A stretch of 64,000 nucleotides of DNA from Arthrobacter sp. fls2-241-R2A-200. Its GTDB lineage: Bacteria; Actinomycetota; Actinomycetes; Actinomycetales; Micrococcaceae. Below are positions 1-8,636 of this stretch, one piece after another. The stretch covers positions 1-64,000 of the forward strand of contig NZ_JARVRJ010000006.1 in NCBI RefSeq assembly GCF_030209745.1. The letters run 5' to 3'. The notes beneath the pieces were generated by a model. It was not told the DNA's origin. It did no database searches and saw only the letters and a program-made list of their open reading frames with translations. The stretch's first letter is position 1. Each line of letters starts with the position of its first letter. The position numbers and the translations under genes were made by a program.

Positions 1-324
1 GCCGCGATCCTGGGCCAGGAGATATTCGGCCCGGTCGCCCCCGTCACCACCTTCAGCACTGAAGAAGACGCCATCAAGCTCGCCAACAGCACCGAGTACG
101 GGCTCGCGTCCTACCTCTACAGCCGCGACTTCAACCGGCTCCTCCGAGTGGCGGAGCAGATCGAGTTCGGCATGGTCGGCTTCAACGCTGGCGTCATCTC
201 CAACGCAGCCGCCCCTTTCGGCGGCGTCAAGCAATCAGGTCTCGGCCGTGAAGGCGGCTCCGAAGGCATCGCCGAATACACCACTACCCAGTACATCGGT
301 ATCAGCGACCCCTACACCGCGTGA
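1..324 (+). CDS. NAD(P)-dependent aldehyde dehydrogenase, C-terminal part (cut by window edge)
   Basis: The frame is open from base 1 to a TGA at 322-324 and encodes about 107 residues of the C-terminal part of an aldehyde dehydrogenase. The segments EIFGPVAPV, NSTEYGLASYLYS and PFGGVKQSGLGREGG are typical of the superfamily, and the last is the conserved oligomerisation and active-site-closing segment. The style resembles succinate-semialdehyde dehydrogenase (GabD) types, but the catalytic cysteine and cofactor domain lie outside the window, so the substrate cannot be stated. It is followed on the same strand by the broken FAH-family gene, an arrangement common in aromatic-acid catabolic operons. 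Superfamily is certain; subfamily is a guess. Confidence 0.9.
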   Translation, partial: AAILGQEIFGPVAPVTTFSTEEDAIKLANSTEYGLASYLYSRDFNRLLRVAEQIEFGMVGFNAGVISNAAAPFGGVKQSGLGREGGSEGIAEYTTTQYIGISDPYTA

Positions 325-462
325 ACAGGCATGGGAACTGCAACCGCTTGGGCCCCGAACGCGGCTACCTCGGCTGGGCGACTGAGAACCATCCAGCAGG
401 GGGCACTCCCAAGGACCCAGGCGCTTTTCCCACCGCACCTACTTTGAAGGACGCAGCAAGCA

Positions 463-1288
463 ATGAAACTCCTCACGCTCCGCCTTGGCAACGGCGTCAC
501 CACAGCCGTCCGGCAGGACGGCGACACCCTCACCGAGATTCCCGGCTTTCCCGATGTCGGCGCCCTGCTAAAAGACCCCAACTGGGAGACCACGGCGAAG
601 ACAGCTGAGGGCACACCGCACCCCTATGACGGCGCCGATCTCGCCGCCGTCGTGCCGTCCCCGGGCAAGATCATCTGCGTGGGCCAAAACTATCGGAACC
701 ACATCTAAGAGATGGGGCATGATGTTCCGGCGTACCCCACACTGTTCGCCAAATACGCCGAATCCCTGATCGGTGCCAACGACGACCTGATCCTGCCAGA
801 GGAATCGGACACCGTGGACTGGGACCGAGCTCGCCGTCGTGATCGGTAGGGCCGGGCGGCGGATCCCCGAAGCCCAGGCGGGGGATCACATCGCCGGGTA
901 TTCAGTGCTGAACGACGTCAGCATGCGTGACTACCAGTTCCGCACCCTGCAGTGGCTGCAGGGCAAGACTTGGGAAAAGTCTACGCCATTCGGGCCGGCC
1001 ATGATCACTAAGGACGAGTTCCTGCCCGGCCCCCTGATGACCTCAGCCGTGGACGGCGAAGTCCAACAGAGCACCCCGACCTCGGACCTGGTGTTCACCC
1101 CTGAGTTCCTGGTCTCCTACATCTCCACGATCATCACGCTGAACCCCGGCGACGTGATTTCCACGGGCACCCCTGGCGGCGTGGGCCACGCCCAGGACCC
1201 CAAGCGATACCTGCACGAGGGCCAGATCCTGGTCACCAGCGTCGAAGGCCTGGGCCAGCTGAGAAACCGCGTGGTCAAAGAAGCTTGA
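463..1288 (+). pseudogene. Fumarylacetoacetate hydrolase family protein, interrupted
   Basis: The gene starts at ATG 463 and reads as an N-terminal FAH-family region ending in GQNYRNHI, where a TAA (706-708) interrupts it. The same frame continues after the stop with recognisable sequence (EMGHDVPAYPTLFAKYAESL). Near 823-826 the frame then shifts, and the remainder ending in LGQLRNRVVKEA runs to 1288. The metal-binding region ELAVVIGR and the NDVSMRDYQ segment are both present in the second part. The family includes 2-hydroxyhepta-2,4-diene-1,7-dioate isomerases and acylpyruvate hydrolases of aromatic degradation. Two independent lesions make loss of function likely, unless both are base-calling errors. 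The specific substrate is unknown. Confidence 0.8.
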
Positions 1289-1397
1289 TCGGGGAGTTGG
1301 CAGGGTCAAAGGACCAGCCTTTGCAACGCACCCTGAGCCTCTTTCGTCCGCCACGTAACGCCCCCAGGTCCTTACGCGGGCCCTGAAACGGCGCCCC

Positions 1398-1637
1398 GTG
1401 AAAGTGAGACGTGAGATGGTCGCGGACTGGCCGCTTGCTATGGCGCGAAAGCTGTTCGAACAAGCCTACGACGGCTTAGCGGCGGCCGCGGAGGCGCGCA
1501 TGCGTCACCATGTGGGACAGAGCGCGGCTGAACTCATACCATCGGTCAGATCACTCAGCACGGCGGAAGTCGCAGACTTGGAGCAGGGGCTCGGCGACCC
1601 GCGCAAAATGACGGTGGGGACTGGCGGCCTACCCTAA
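1398..1637 (+). CDS. Small hypothetical ORF, possibly a regulator remnant
   Basis: A 79-residue frame with a GTG start and no strong ribosome site. The stretch from LFEQAYDGLAAAAEARMRHH to DLEQGLGDPRK is helical and charged and looks loosely like the last helices of a MarR-type regulator, but no DNA-binding part precedes it. It sits alone in the gap between the broken FAH gene and the MarR gene. It may be a decayed fragment or not coding at all. No function is assigned. Confidence 0.3.
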   Translation: MKVRREMVADWPLAMARKLFEQAYDGLAAAAEARMRHHVGQSAAELIPSVRSLSTAEVADLEQGLGDPRKMTVGTGGLP

Positions 1638-1706
1638 CATTGATACCGCCGAACATCCCGCGGCGCCCGGCAGCTTTCCCGCAACCAGGCAGGAACGCCG
1701 TAATGC

Positions 1707-2246
1707 CTAGGGCCCGGTGCTAGCAAAATGCTGGCGGGGTAACTTCTCAGGCGCCTCCAGCCCCTTGGACTCCAACTCCACCAGCAAGAGTTTCAGAGCG
1801 TGGTTGAGGTGACTGGTTTCTTCCGGCGGCAATATTGCGAGCAATTCCCGCTCGATGCCGGTGATCGCTTCGAGCAGCGGGGGTATCTCCTGCCGGGCCC
1901 GCGGAGTGAGATCCAATAGCGCGCTGCGTCGGTCGCTTTCGTGCGGTCTCCGTGTTAGCAGCCCAGCCGCGAGAAGTTTCTGCACCCTCTTGGTCGTTCC
2001 GGCCGGAGAAGCCGAGAGTGCGGCCGCGATTTCAGTGGGAGCCAATGGGTCGCCGTGCCTCATCAGAACAGCCAGGACGTCAAATTCGCCCCGCGTTAGG
2101 CCGGCCTTCTCAAGAAGGGCTTCGCTTTGCAGTTGGACAATGCGCGATATGCGGTGGATGCGCCCCAAGACGGCGGCCGCCTCCACCTCAATCGAAGGCA
2201 GCCTTAGTCGCCATTGCTCCACAACGCCATCCACCGAGTCCCTCAT
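1707..2246 (-). CDS. MarR family transcriptional regulator
   Basis: A 179-residue winged-helix repressor. Residues from about 45 to 125 show the MarR fold: LTRGEFDVLAVLMRHG, a helix-turn-helix around PTEIAAALSASPAGTTKRV, and the wing RRPHESDRRSALLDLTPRAR. The C-terminal helices would dimerise. The open frame extends further upstream, but the ATG at 2246 gives a normal family length, and the upstream extension would run over the divergent gene and the operator. A 36-bp palindrome separates it from the divergent FUSC-like gene. The expected arrangement is a repressor, released by a phenolic or aromatic-acid ligand, controlling itself and the efflux gene. The ligand is unknown. Confidence 0.88.
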   Translation of the reverse strand: MRDSVDGVVEQWRLRLPSIEVEAAAVLGRIHRISRIVQLQSEALLEKAGLTRGEFDVLAVLMRHGDPLAPTEIAAALSASPAGTTKRVQKLLAAGLLTRRPHESDRRSALLDLTPRARQEIPPLLEAITGIERELLAILPPEETSHLNHALKLLLVELESKGLEAPEKLPRQHFASTGP

Positions 2247-2263
2247 GTAGCAACCGTACTGTA

Positions 2264-2299
2264 AATTAAAAGTACTTCGCCAGCGAAATACTTTTAATT
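2264..2299. promoter_or_regulatory. 36-bp palindromic operator between marR-type gene and FUSC-like gene
   Basis: Perfect 11-bp outer arms (AATTAAAAGTA at 2264-2274 and TACTTTTAATT at 2289-2299) enclose perfect inner arms TTCGC (2276-2280) and GCGAA (2283-2287). Only the pair 2275/2288 breaks symmetry. It lies between the two divergent starts (2246 and 2308), exactly where a MarR dimer would block both promoters. Its right end abuts the ribosome site of the downstream gene. Confidence 0.8.
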
Positions 2300-2307
2300 G
2301 GAGGATC

Positions 2308-3372
2308 GTGACATCACCATCAGTCACTGCAATTCCGCGAGTGAAACAGCTCCTGGCCGTCGGTCCCCACGCAGGCGCCCATCGGGTCGCCGTCCGAGCC
2401 GGGGCATCAGCCCTGCTGCCGCTCCTTGTGCTGTGGTCATTGAACAAGATCGAACTAGCTCCCTTTGCGATACTTGCAGCGACCGGAGCGGTTTTTGGGC
2501 GCAACGCTTCTTTACCCCGACGTCTCACGATGCAACTGCAGACCTCGACTGTTCTTGCCCTATTGATCCTTATCGGGGCGGCCGTATCCGCCGCAGACCT
2601 TCCTGGCTGGACCACCGTTCTGGCAACAGCCCTTGTCGCCTGCCTGTGCTCTGCGGCAGCCGACCTGCTCCAATGGACACCATCCGGCTGCCTCTTCTTT
2701 GTCTTCGCCTTCGCAGTAAGCGCCTACACCCCTCCGGGAAACACCGGGCTACCACTGATTGCCACGGCAGCTGCCGGCTCAGCTGTTCTTACAATTCTTG
2801 TGACCATCGTCGGAGGAGCCCTTGAGACCGTCACCCGCCCGCGTCGAGGCGGCGCCCCGGCCCGGCAGGCACCAGCCGCTCCCCGGCGCCTGCCACTGCC
2901 CCTGATTGCCGCACACTCGCTTGCCTGCCTGCTCGCTGCAGCTACGGCAGGCATGTTGAGTCTCGCCGGCGGTCTCGCGCACCCCTACTGGGCTATGGTT
3001 ACTGCCATCGTGCCAGTAATCGGGGCGACAACGACAGGGCAGCTGACCAGGGCTACCCACCGAATGATAGGCACCTTCCTGGGCATCGGCGTCACCGGTC
3101 TTTTACTCTTTTGGGTGCCCGGCGGCCCTGTCCTCATCGTCGTACTGGCTCTGTTGACTGCCCTGACAGAGCTCATGGTGGCCCGCAATTACGGACTGGC
3201 GATGCTCTTCCTCACACCCCTGACCATTGGCATGATGTTTCTCAACCATCCACAACCGCTCGGCCCACTACTGGCCGACCGCGCTCTGGAAACCTGCATC
3301 GGTTTGTCAGTTGTGATGGTCTTGATAGTCCTGACACATAACCTAAGGCACCCGGAGGAACAAGCGGGATAG
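2308..3372 (+). CDS. FUSC-like integral membrane protein, putative aromatic-acid efflux
   Basis: A 354-residue polytopic protein. An N-terminal set of about five hydrophobic helices (roughly residues 28-170) and a C-terminal set (roughly 200-340) flank an Arg/Pro/Ala-rich loop around 175-195, the two-half layout of fusaric-acid-resistance (FUSC) and DUF2955-type proteins. These pump aromatic or phenolic acids out of the cell. The GTG start follows GGAGG with only three bases between, close but the best available. Divergence from the MarR gene over a shared operator suggests ligand-induced efflux. Lying next to a resorcylate pathway, it could act as a safety valve for aromatic acids; that link is inference. 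Confidence 0.75.
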   Translation: MTSPSVTAIPRVKQLLAVGPHAGAHRVAVRAGASALLPLLVLWSLNKIELAPFAILAATGAVFGRNASLPRRLTMQLQTSTVLALLILIGAAVSAADLPGWTTVLATALVACLCSAAADLLQWTPSGCLFFVFAFAVSAYTPPGNTGLPLIATAAAGSAVLTILVTIVGGALETVTRPRRGGAPARQAPAAPRRLPLPLIAAHSLACLLAAATAGMLSLAGGLAHPYWAMVTAIVPVIGATTTGQLTRATHRMIGTFLGIGVTGLLLFWVPGGPVLIVVLALLTALTELMVARNYGLAMLFLTPLTIGMMFLNHPQPLGPLLADRALETCIGLSVVMVLIVLTHNLRHPEEQAG

Positions 3373-4148
3373 CTTTCGGGGCGCGGGAACGAGGTCTCAC
3401 GGGGGAACTAGAGATGAACCATCAGGTTGAATCACACCCCAGCCTGACGTAAATGCGGTTTCGCAAGGGAGGATTTACCTGCCGGTGGGCTTCGGTCTTG
3501 TTCTCAGGCACCTGTCAAGCCGCAAAAGGGCACTTCGTCAGCTCCTGCCGCAACCGAGTCTCATCGAGTCCCGATTAATTGGTCTATTTCGATGATTCTC
3601 GGGCTACTGCACCGCGGTTTTCCTGCCATTCGACTGTCAGGGTGGGATTTGAGAACATCATGAGCGACTGTCAATAAAAGGGAAATTTCGCTCTATTCTG
3701 ACGCCACGGCGATCGTTGCTTCGAGTTTCGCGTGCCAGGCGAGGCAGGCTGATCGGCGGCCGCAAGTGGCCCCCGCGCTGTCTGCCAGGCCGTCCAGTGC
3801 GGCTCTTCGGCGAGGCGATCTTCGAGAACCTGGACGGGTGCGAGAGGACACTCCTACGGTTTCTGCTCCCCAGGGCTAACCCGATAGCTAGTTGACCGAA
3901 TATCCATTATCGGCGCTGGTATTAAGGGGAGCCGAAGGGGCGCTCGTGAATATGTGCCAAGAGATCATCGGCCCCACCAGCAAGACCGTCCCGGTAAGCA
4001 GCTCGGAAAGCTCGACATGCGTGCCAGAAGTTTCTTGACCCGCACCTGCCACTAGTGAGACTTCTTAGTCGTTGACCTGTGTTTGGTGTCCACCAACCTG
4101 AGAGGTCTTCACCTAGTCACGATGTAATTAACGTCTTGACTCGTACAT
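3373..4148. other. 776-bp stretch with no convincing gene
   Basis: No frame on either strand has a recognisable product, a good ribosome site and length together. At 3435-3451 there is a 17-base string (ACACCCCAGCCTGACGT) that recurs in the same orientation at 12799-12815, on the far side of the resorcylate module. The region may be the scar of an insertion. Nothing else can be supported. Confidence 0.6.
3435..3451 (+). repeat. 17-bp direct repeat, left copy, flanking the resorcylate module
   Basis: ACACCCCAGCCTGACGT is identical to 12799-12815. Both copies are in gene-poor sequence on either side of the catabolic gene block. Confidence 0.5.
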
Positions 4149-4562
4149 CTAAGCATCCGTCGGCCGGATTTGCATCATCAGCCCGAAGAGATCCGGGAGA
4201 CCGTGCTCTTCACCGATTTGACCATTCGTGAACCGATAAATGTTCATTGCCTGCGTTTGGATCTGTTTGCCTGTTGCAGGGACGCCGAGGAAGTCCCCTC
4301 GGTGCGTGCCACGAAGGATGAATCGAGCGGCTACTGTGTTTCCTTCAATAATGGTTTCTTCCAGCGACCACTGGACGTCGGGAAACGCTTGCCGCATGAT
4401 CCCGATGATTTTGACGTAGCCGCCTGGACCCTGCACTGGCTCTGGCAGGAAAGGCACATGGAACGTTGCCGACGGCGAGATGATCTCATCACCAATCCTT
4501 TCGTCGGCTGAATTGATGAATTCAACGAAACGGTCCATCCGTTCACGCAGTTCTTCAGTCAT
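4149..4562 (-). CDS. SnoaL-like/NTF2-fold ester cyclase family protein
   Basis: A 137-residue soluble protein of the SnoaL-like polyketide-cyclase type: an N-terminal helix with FVEFINSADERIGDEIISP, the strand region ATFHVPFLPEPVQGPGGYVKIIGIMRQAFPDVQW, and TVAARFILRGTHRGDFLGVPATGKQ. These are the usual family blocks, and the length is normal. Such proteins often act on small aromatic or polyketide-like ligands, but many have no known reaction. It lies downstream of the resorcylate genes on the same strand, separated from them by a MarR remnant, so an accessory role is possible but unproven. Confidence 0.8.
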   Translation of the reverse strand: MTEELRERMDRFVEFINSADERIGDEIISPSATFHVPFLPEPVQGPGGYVKIIGIMRQAFPDVQWSLEETIIEGNTVAARFILRGTHRGDFLGVPATGKQIQTQAMNIYRFTNGQIGEEHGLPDLFGLMMQIRPTDA

Positions 4563-4656
4563 TTGTTTGCTTCCTTCACGTCTCTATTTCGCTACGGCAC
4601 ACACAGTATTTTGGTGGCTATCGGATGATGAACTCTGGTTCCCGCAAGCCTCTCAG

Positions 4657-4934
4657 CTAGGTCGCACTGCAGCGGCCGCCGGCTCGACTGGCATGTAGCA
4701 GCCGACCGAGCAGTTCCATGAGTTCATCCGTGTTCTGCTCGGTGAGCACAGGATTCAGTCGCAGATGCAGCTCGGCTTGAACCGGGTGTTCCTGGCCCCT
4801 TCCAGCAAGATTCGACCGTCCGCCGTGAGCTCGATGAGGGAGGACCTTCGATCGACTGGGTTAATTCTCCGACGGCAATATCCGGCCTTTTCAATCCGGT
4901 AAATGAGCTTGCTCGCGCCTTCGACGGCAGGTCC
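4657..4934 (-). pseudogene. MarR-type regulator remnant
   Basis: Read on the minus strand, bases from about 4934 down encode a winged-helix wing (SKLIYRIEKAGYCRRRINP, then VDRRSSLIELTADGRILLEG). After a frameshift near 4790 the reading continues as QEHPVQAELHLRLNPVLTEQ and ELMELLGRLLHA to a stop at 4657-4659. That is the C-terminal half of a MarR regulator with its N-terminal half absent and one frameshift. It directly abuts the stop of the DUF4440-like gene. It is presumably a former regulator of this catabolic block, now replaced by the IclR protein. Confidence 0.6.
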
Positions 4935-5324
4935 TTAGGAGTTCGGGAGGGGTGTGGGCTGGTAGGCGACGAATTTCCACTCGTCGCCTTCTTGGATCCA
5001 TACGGCCAGTGAGCTATTGTTTATGGTCTTATCGGTTCCGTTGACTGTCAGGTCGGCCTTCATGCGTCCCAGCACCAAAGCTGTATTCCCGATGATGGTG
5101 ATGCTTTCAATGGAATTCTCGATCCTGTGATAGCGGAGGGTGCCAGTGCGGAGCTTGGCCGTGTAGTCCTGCCTGGAGTCGCGGTTGCCTCCGGAGTGGG
5201 AGTAGACGAGTTCGTCATGGCAGAGATCGTCGAAGGTAGCGAAGTCCTGCTCGAGGACGGCCCTGTAGCGTTTCGCTTCCAAGTCTTGGATGACGGATTC
5301 CGATATTCGTTCGGAGTCAGTCAT
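4935..5324 (-). CDS. DUF4440-type NTF2-fold protein
   Basis: A 129-residue protein with an N-terminal helix, the segment [25 protein letters not shown], and closing strands [11 protein letters not shown] and [23 protein letters not shown]. These are typical of the DUF4440/SnoaL-like NTF2 fold and close to full family length. Its start overlaps the end of the hydroxyquinol dioxygenase gene by eight bases, so it is translated as part of that operon. Such proteins have been seen as accessory or isomerase-like factors, but no reaction can be assigned. It is the first of two different NTF2-fold proteins at this locus. Confidence 0.8.
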   Translation of the reverse strand: MTDSERISESVIQDLEAKRYRAVLEQDFATFDDLCHDELVYSHSGGNRDSRQDYTAKLRTGTLRYHRIENSIESITIIGNTALVLGRMKADLTVNGTDKTINNSSLAVWIQEGDEWKFVAYQPTPLPNS

Positions 5325-6249
5325 GGGACTTGGGTATGTTGCCGGCCTCTGGGGCGAGGACGATGTCGAATCGGGTTCGGGCCCAGGGCTGGCCAGCGAG
5401 GTCCCGGCTGTTGGGGGTGGGGGTGCCGGGTTTCTGTTCGATGAATTTCTTGATCAGGGAGTCTTTGACTCCGAACACGGAGTCGCCGATGGCGATCTGG
5501 GGGTCGCCGTCGACGAAGATGTGTGTCACCAGGGTGCGTTGCCCCGGGGCTGTGACCATGAAGTGTAGGTGTGAGGCGCGTACCGGCGACCGGTTGACTG
5601 CTGCCAGGAGTTTGCCGACGGGACCGTCGTGCGGGATGGGGTATGGCGTGGGGGTCAGTCCCCAGAAGGAGTATTGGCCGTTTTCGTCGGCGAACAGATG
5701 GGCGCGGCCGGCAATCCTCCCGTCGGAGTACTGGGCGTCGTAGAACCCTTCGTCGTCGGCTTCCCAGACTTCGATCCGGGCACCGGGGACTGGTTTACCC
5801 TCGGTGGTGGTGACGGTGCCTTCAACCCAGCACGGTTGTCCGGTGGCGCCGCCGGCGATGTCTCCTCCGTTGGGGATTTCGGGGGCGTCCTCTGTGAAGA
5901 AGGGTCCGAACACGGTGGCCTCGGTGGCGTTGCCGTGGGTGGGGTTGTTCACTGCGACCGTCTGCATGGAGGCGCCGAATATATCCGAGAGCAGGATGAA
6001 CTCCTGCCTTTTGTCGTCGGTGATATGTCCGCATGCGGTCAGAAAGTTGATCGCGGCGTCCCATTCCTCTTCGGTGAGACGCACTTCTCGGATGAAGGAG
6101 TGAAGGTGCCGGGTGAGGGCTTCCAGGAGCGTCTTCAGCCGCTCGTCCGGGGTGTTTTTGAAGGAGTCGACGACAGTCTCTGTCAGTTCCTGTTCGACGG
6201 CGGCCTGGACTGGGTCGGGAGCCATGGAGGTTCCGGTGGTGGTGGTCAT
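5317..6249 (-). CDS. Hydroxyquinol 1,2-dioxygenase (intradiol)
   Basis: Cleaves 1,2,4-trihydroxybenzene between the two ortho hydroxyls to give maleylacetate, using non-haem Fe(III) in the cytosol. The 310-residue protein has an N-terminal helical dimerisation domain (about residues 20-105, including [16 protein letters not shown]) and a catalytic beta-sandwich. Candidate iron ligands are Tyr170 (DEGFYDAQY), Tyr203 (PTPYPIP), His227 and His229 (ASHLHF). Their spacing of 33, 24 and 2 residues matches intradiol dioxygenases. The ATG at 6249 is preferred because AAAGGA lies seven bases upstream; a GTG at 6273 overlaps the preceding stop but has no such site. Maleylacetate reductase lies immediately upstream in the operon. 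Confidence 0.92.
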   Translation of the reverse strand: MTTTTGTSMAPDPVQAAVEQELTETVVDSFKNTPDERLKTLLEALTRHLHSFIREVRLTEEEWDAAINFLTACGHITDDKRQEFILLSDIFGASMQTVAVNNPTHGNATEATVFGPFFTEDAPEIPNGGDIAGGATGQPCWVEGTVTTTEGKPVPGARIEVWEADDEGFYDAQYSDGRIAGRAHLFADENGQYSFWGLTPTPYPIPHDGPVGKLLAAVNRSPVRASHLHFMVTAPGQRTLVTHIFVDGDPQIAIGDSVFGVKDSLIKKFIEQKPGTPTPNSRDLAGQPWARTRFDIVLAPEAGNIPKSHD

Positions 6250-6269
6250 TGGAGTGTCCTTTGTTGTCT

Positions 6270-7364
6270 TCACAAGGTGGCCAGTTCAGGGGCGGGGACG
6301 TCGCCGGCCTGTGCCGCGGAGAGCAGCGCGGTGATGTTCTCCTCCGTGGCAGAGGTCGGGTTCGATCCCGGCACCACGGCAAGGACCCGGCGGACGGCCT
6401 CGGGGATGTCTTCTGGGGTGAAGCCGTAATCGGCGAGGGACTTTGGCGCGTTGAGGCTTTCCCGGAGGCTGTTCAGTGCCTGGACGGCCGAGGTCTTGGT
6501 GTCCTCGGTGTGTCCTAGGGCGGCGGCGAGCCGGGCTGCCAGTTCCGGTACGGCCGGGGCGTTGAGCGCCAGAACGTATGGAAGGACTACGGCGTGGGTT
6601 TCGGCATGCGGGAGGTTGAAGGTTCCGCCGAGGACGTGGCAGATCTTGTGGTGCAGCCCGGAACCTGCGGAGGCGAAGGCGACTGCGGCAAGATAGCAGC
6701 CGTAAAGTGACTGCTCGCGCGCCAGGATGTCGCCGACGTCCGCGGTGATCCCGGTGAGCCCGGCGGTCAGGGCGCGGACTCCTTCCAGTGCCAGTGCCTG
6801 GTTGATGGGGTCTGCCTTTGGCGCCCACAATGAATCCACGCAGTGTGCCAGGGCGTTCAATCCCGAGGCCACGGACATGCCCGCGGGCAGTGAAACGGTG
6901 AATTGCGCGTCGTAGATGACCGTGACGGGCAGGACCCTGTCATCAACCCCCGTGGTTTTGGTGCGGTCTTCTGTCAGGCCCCAGACGTTGGTTGCCTCAG
7001 ACCCGGCGTAGGTGGTGGGAACCGCGATGATCGGTATCCCGGTTGTCAGAGCGACCGCCTTGGCCAGGCCCGTGGTCGAGCCGCCCCCTACGGATACCAG
7101 GAGGTCGATGTCCGCGTCCGCTGCGGCCGCCCGTGCCTTATCAGCCGTTTCCATGGGGACATGCATGACCACGTCGTCGTGCCACATTGCGACTTCGATC
7201 TCCGCGCAGGCCTGCCGGGCCATCTCGGTCTCGAACTTCGAGGCGATGACCATCACCTTCTTCGCGTCCAGCCGGGTTACCTCTGCTGCGAGGTAACCGG
7301 CGGCTTTCCCGGAGCCGAAAAGCACTCTCTGCCCCAGCGTCGTGTGCTCGAATTCCATTCCCAT
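6270..7364 (-). CDS. Maleylacetate reductase (iron-type alcohol dehydrogenase family)
   Basis: Reduces maleylacetate to 3-oxoadipate with NAD(P)H, following ring cleavage. The 364-residue protein has the dehydroquinate-synthase-like nucleotide domain with GGGST at about 93-97 and [15 protein letters not shown], then the all-helical domain with [26 protein letters not shown] and [11 protein letters not shown]. Those histidine-bearing segments form the family's active site. Several in-frame starts exist; the ATG at 7364 is chosen because AGGAG lies ten bases upstream and the length fits the family. The dioxygenase gene begins 20 bases after its stop, so the two are one transcript. Confidence 0.9.
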   Translation of the reverse strand: MGMEFEHTTLGQRVLFGSGKAAGYLAAEVTRLDAKKVMVIASKFETEMARQACAEIEVAMWHDDVVMHVPMETADKARAAAADADIDLLVSVGGGSTTGLAKAVALTTGIPIIAVPTTYAGSEATNVWGLTEDRTKTTGVDDRVLPVTVIYDAQFTVSLPAGMSVASGLNALAHCVDSLWAPKADPINQALALEGVRALTAGLTGITADVGDILAREQSLYGCYLAAVAFASAGSGLHHKICHVLGGTFNLPHAETHAVVLPYVLALNAPAVPELAARLAAALGHTEDTKTSAVQALNSLRESLNAPKSLADYGFTPEDIPEAVRRVLAVVPGSNPTSATEENITALLSAAQAGDVPAPELATL

Positions 7365-7503
7365 ATCTTCCGTACTCCTGCTCATGCTCATGTCGTGTTG
7401 ATGCTTGAATCGAGCGCCCCGGGCGGTGCTCATGCCATCCTGATCAACGTGGCATGAGCACCGCCCGAAGCCCCTGAGCCCTGTCGCTCAGGCTGCCTCG
7501 CGA

Positions 7504-8508
7504 CTATTTGGCGGACGCCGCCAGTGCGGTGGGGATTGCGGCTTCATCTCCCAAGCGGAGCAGCTTTTCTGCGTTGCGGTAGCTGATGTTGGCGCGGTCG
7601 GCCTCGCTGATGGGTGCGTTGTCCAGGAACTTCGCGGCTTCCTCAATGGTTTCGAACGGGTAGTCGGTGCCGAACAGGATGTGTTCGGAGCCCAGCGCCA
7701 GCAATGCACACAGGAGCGGGGCGGGCGAGCACACCCCGCTCGTAGTGACGTACAGGTTTTCGCGCAGGTATTCCGAGGGCTTGCCCTTGGCGAGCTCGAT
7801 GCCGTGGTGGTTGTGGAAACCCCAGCGTGAATCCATCCGCCACAGAACGTAGGGCAGGCCTTCACCCATGTGTCCCAGAAGCAGCTTCGCGTTGGGGAAG
7901 TCGTCAAAGACCCCGCCGAAGATCAGCCGGAGGGCGTGAGTGGAGGTATCGATTCCCCAGCTCCACATCGGACCCACCAGTTCCGGGTGTCCGCTGAGTA
8001 CGTGAGCCGTGTCCACACCATTTGCCGGGTGCAAGTACAACGGAACGTCGAGGCCTTCTGCCATTTCCCAGACAATGCGGAGCTTCGGATCATCCAAGTA
8101 CATGCCGTTGGTGTGGGCATTAACCAAAGCACCCTTCATTCCCAGGTCCTTGACGGCGCGTTCCAGTTCCTTGGCCGCGGCCTGGGGATCCTGCAGCGGC
8201 AGCGCTGCGAAGCCTGAGAACCGGTCGGGCCTTTCAGCCATGATGCCGGCCAGGAAGTCATTCACTGTCTTGGTCTTGGCAATAGCCACCGCGGGGTCGG
8301 TTTCGGCCTGGATGCCCGGGGAGTTGAGAGACAGGACTTCCATGTCGATCCCGTGCAGATCCATTTCCGGCAGCCGCTCCTCCGTAAAGTCCAGGAGCCT
8401 GCGGGAGGCATCGGCCCACGCCTGCGGCTGCGCGATGTTCGAGGTGCTGCTGCCGTAGCCCACCAGATCAGGGGTTACGAAGTGTTCTTCGAGGGCAATT
8501 TTCTTCAT
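7504..8508 (-). CDS. Gamma-resorcylate decarboxylase-like amidohydrolase
   Basis: Probably removes CO2 from 2,6-dihydroxybenzoate (gamma-resorcylate) to give resorcinol. The 334-residue TIM-barrel protein belongs to the amidohydrolase branch that holds gamma-resorcylate and 5-carboxyvanillate decarboxylases. Likely metal ligands are Glu7 and His9 (ALEEHF), His160 (PLYLHP) and Asp282 (FGTDYPFE); His213 sits in the conserved LGHMGEGLPY. The ATG is preceded by AAAGGAG at ideal distance. It is the first gene of the minus-strand operon, with the reductase and dioxygenase behind it and an aromatic monooxygenase divergent from it. Substrate choice rests on family and pathway context; a related hydroxybenzoate is possible. 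Confidence 0.85.
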   Translation of the reverse strand: MKKIALEEHFVTPDLVGYGSSTSNIAQPQAWADASRRLLDFTEERLPEMDLHGIDMEVLSLNSPGIQAETDPAVAIAKTKTVNDFLAGIMAERPDRFSGFAALPLQDPQAAAKELERAVKDLGMKGALVNAHTNGMYLDDPKLRIVWEMAEGLDVPLYLHPANGVDTAHVLSGHPELVGPMWSWGIDTSTHALRLIFGGVFDDFPNAKLLLGHMGEGLPYVLWRMDSRWGFHNHHGIELAKGKPSEYLRENLYVTTSGVCSPAPLLCALLALGSEHILFGTDYPFETIEEAAKFLDNAPISEADRANISYRNAEKLLRLGDEAAIPTALAASAK

Positions 8509-8552
8509 TGGGTCTCCTTTGAACCTTGAGTCACTGCGTTCACTATTATGCA

Positions 8553-8581
8553 TTGACTTTATCTATGATGAATTCTAGTCT
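8553..8581 (+). promoter_or_regulatory. Putative sigma-70-type promoter of the monooxygenase operon
   Basis: TTGACT (8553-8558) and TAGTCT (8576-8581) are 17 bases apart in the 128-bp gap between the divergent decarboxylase and monooxygenase genes. The surrounding sequence is AT-rich for this region. This gap is also the natural place for the IclR protein to bind; no clear operator palindrome was identified. Confidence 0.4.
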
Positions 8582-8636
8582 TGGGTTGTGTCAAGCATCA
8601 CAGGAGATGCGTGCCGAGAGATTTGAGGATTTGAGG

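Noticed and set aside
3373..4148. Possible insertion-sequence remnant
   Set aside because: No transposase fragment or terminal inverted repeats could be recognised; only the 17-bp repeat was kept.
5629..6429. 266-codon plus-strand frame opposite the dioxygenase
   Set aside because: Antisense to a gene with all iron ligands; no ribosome site.
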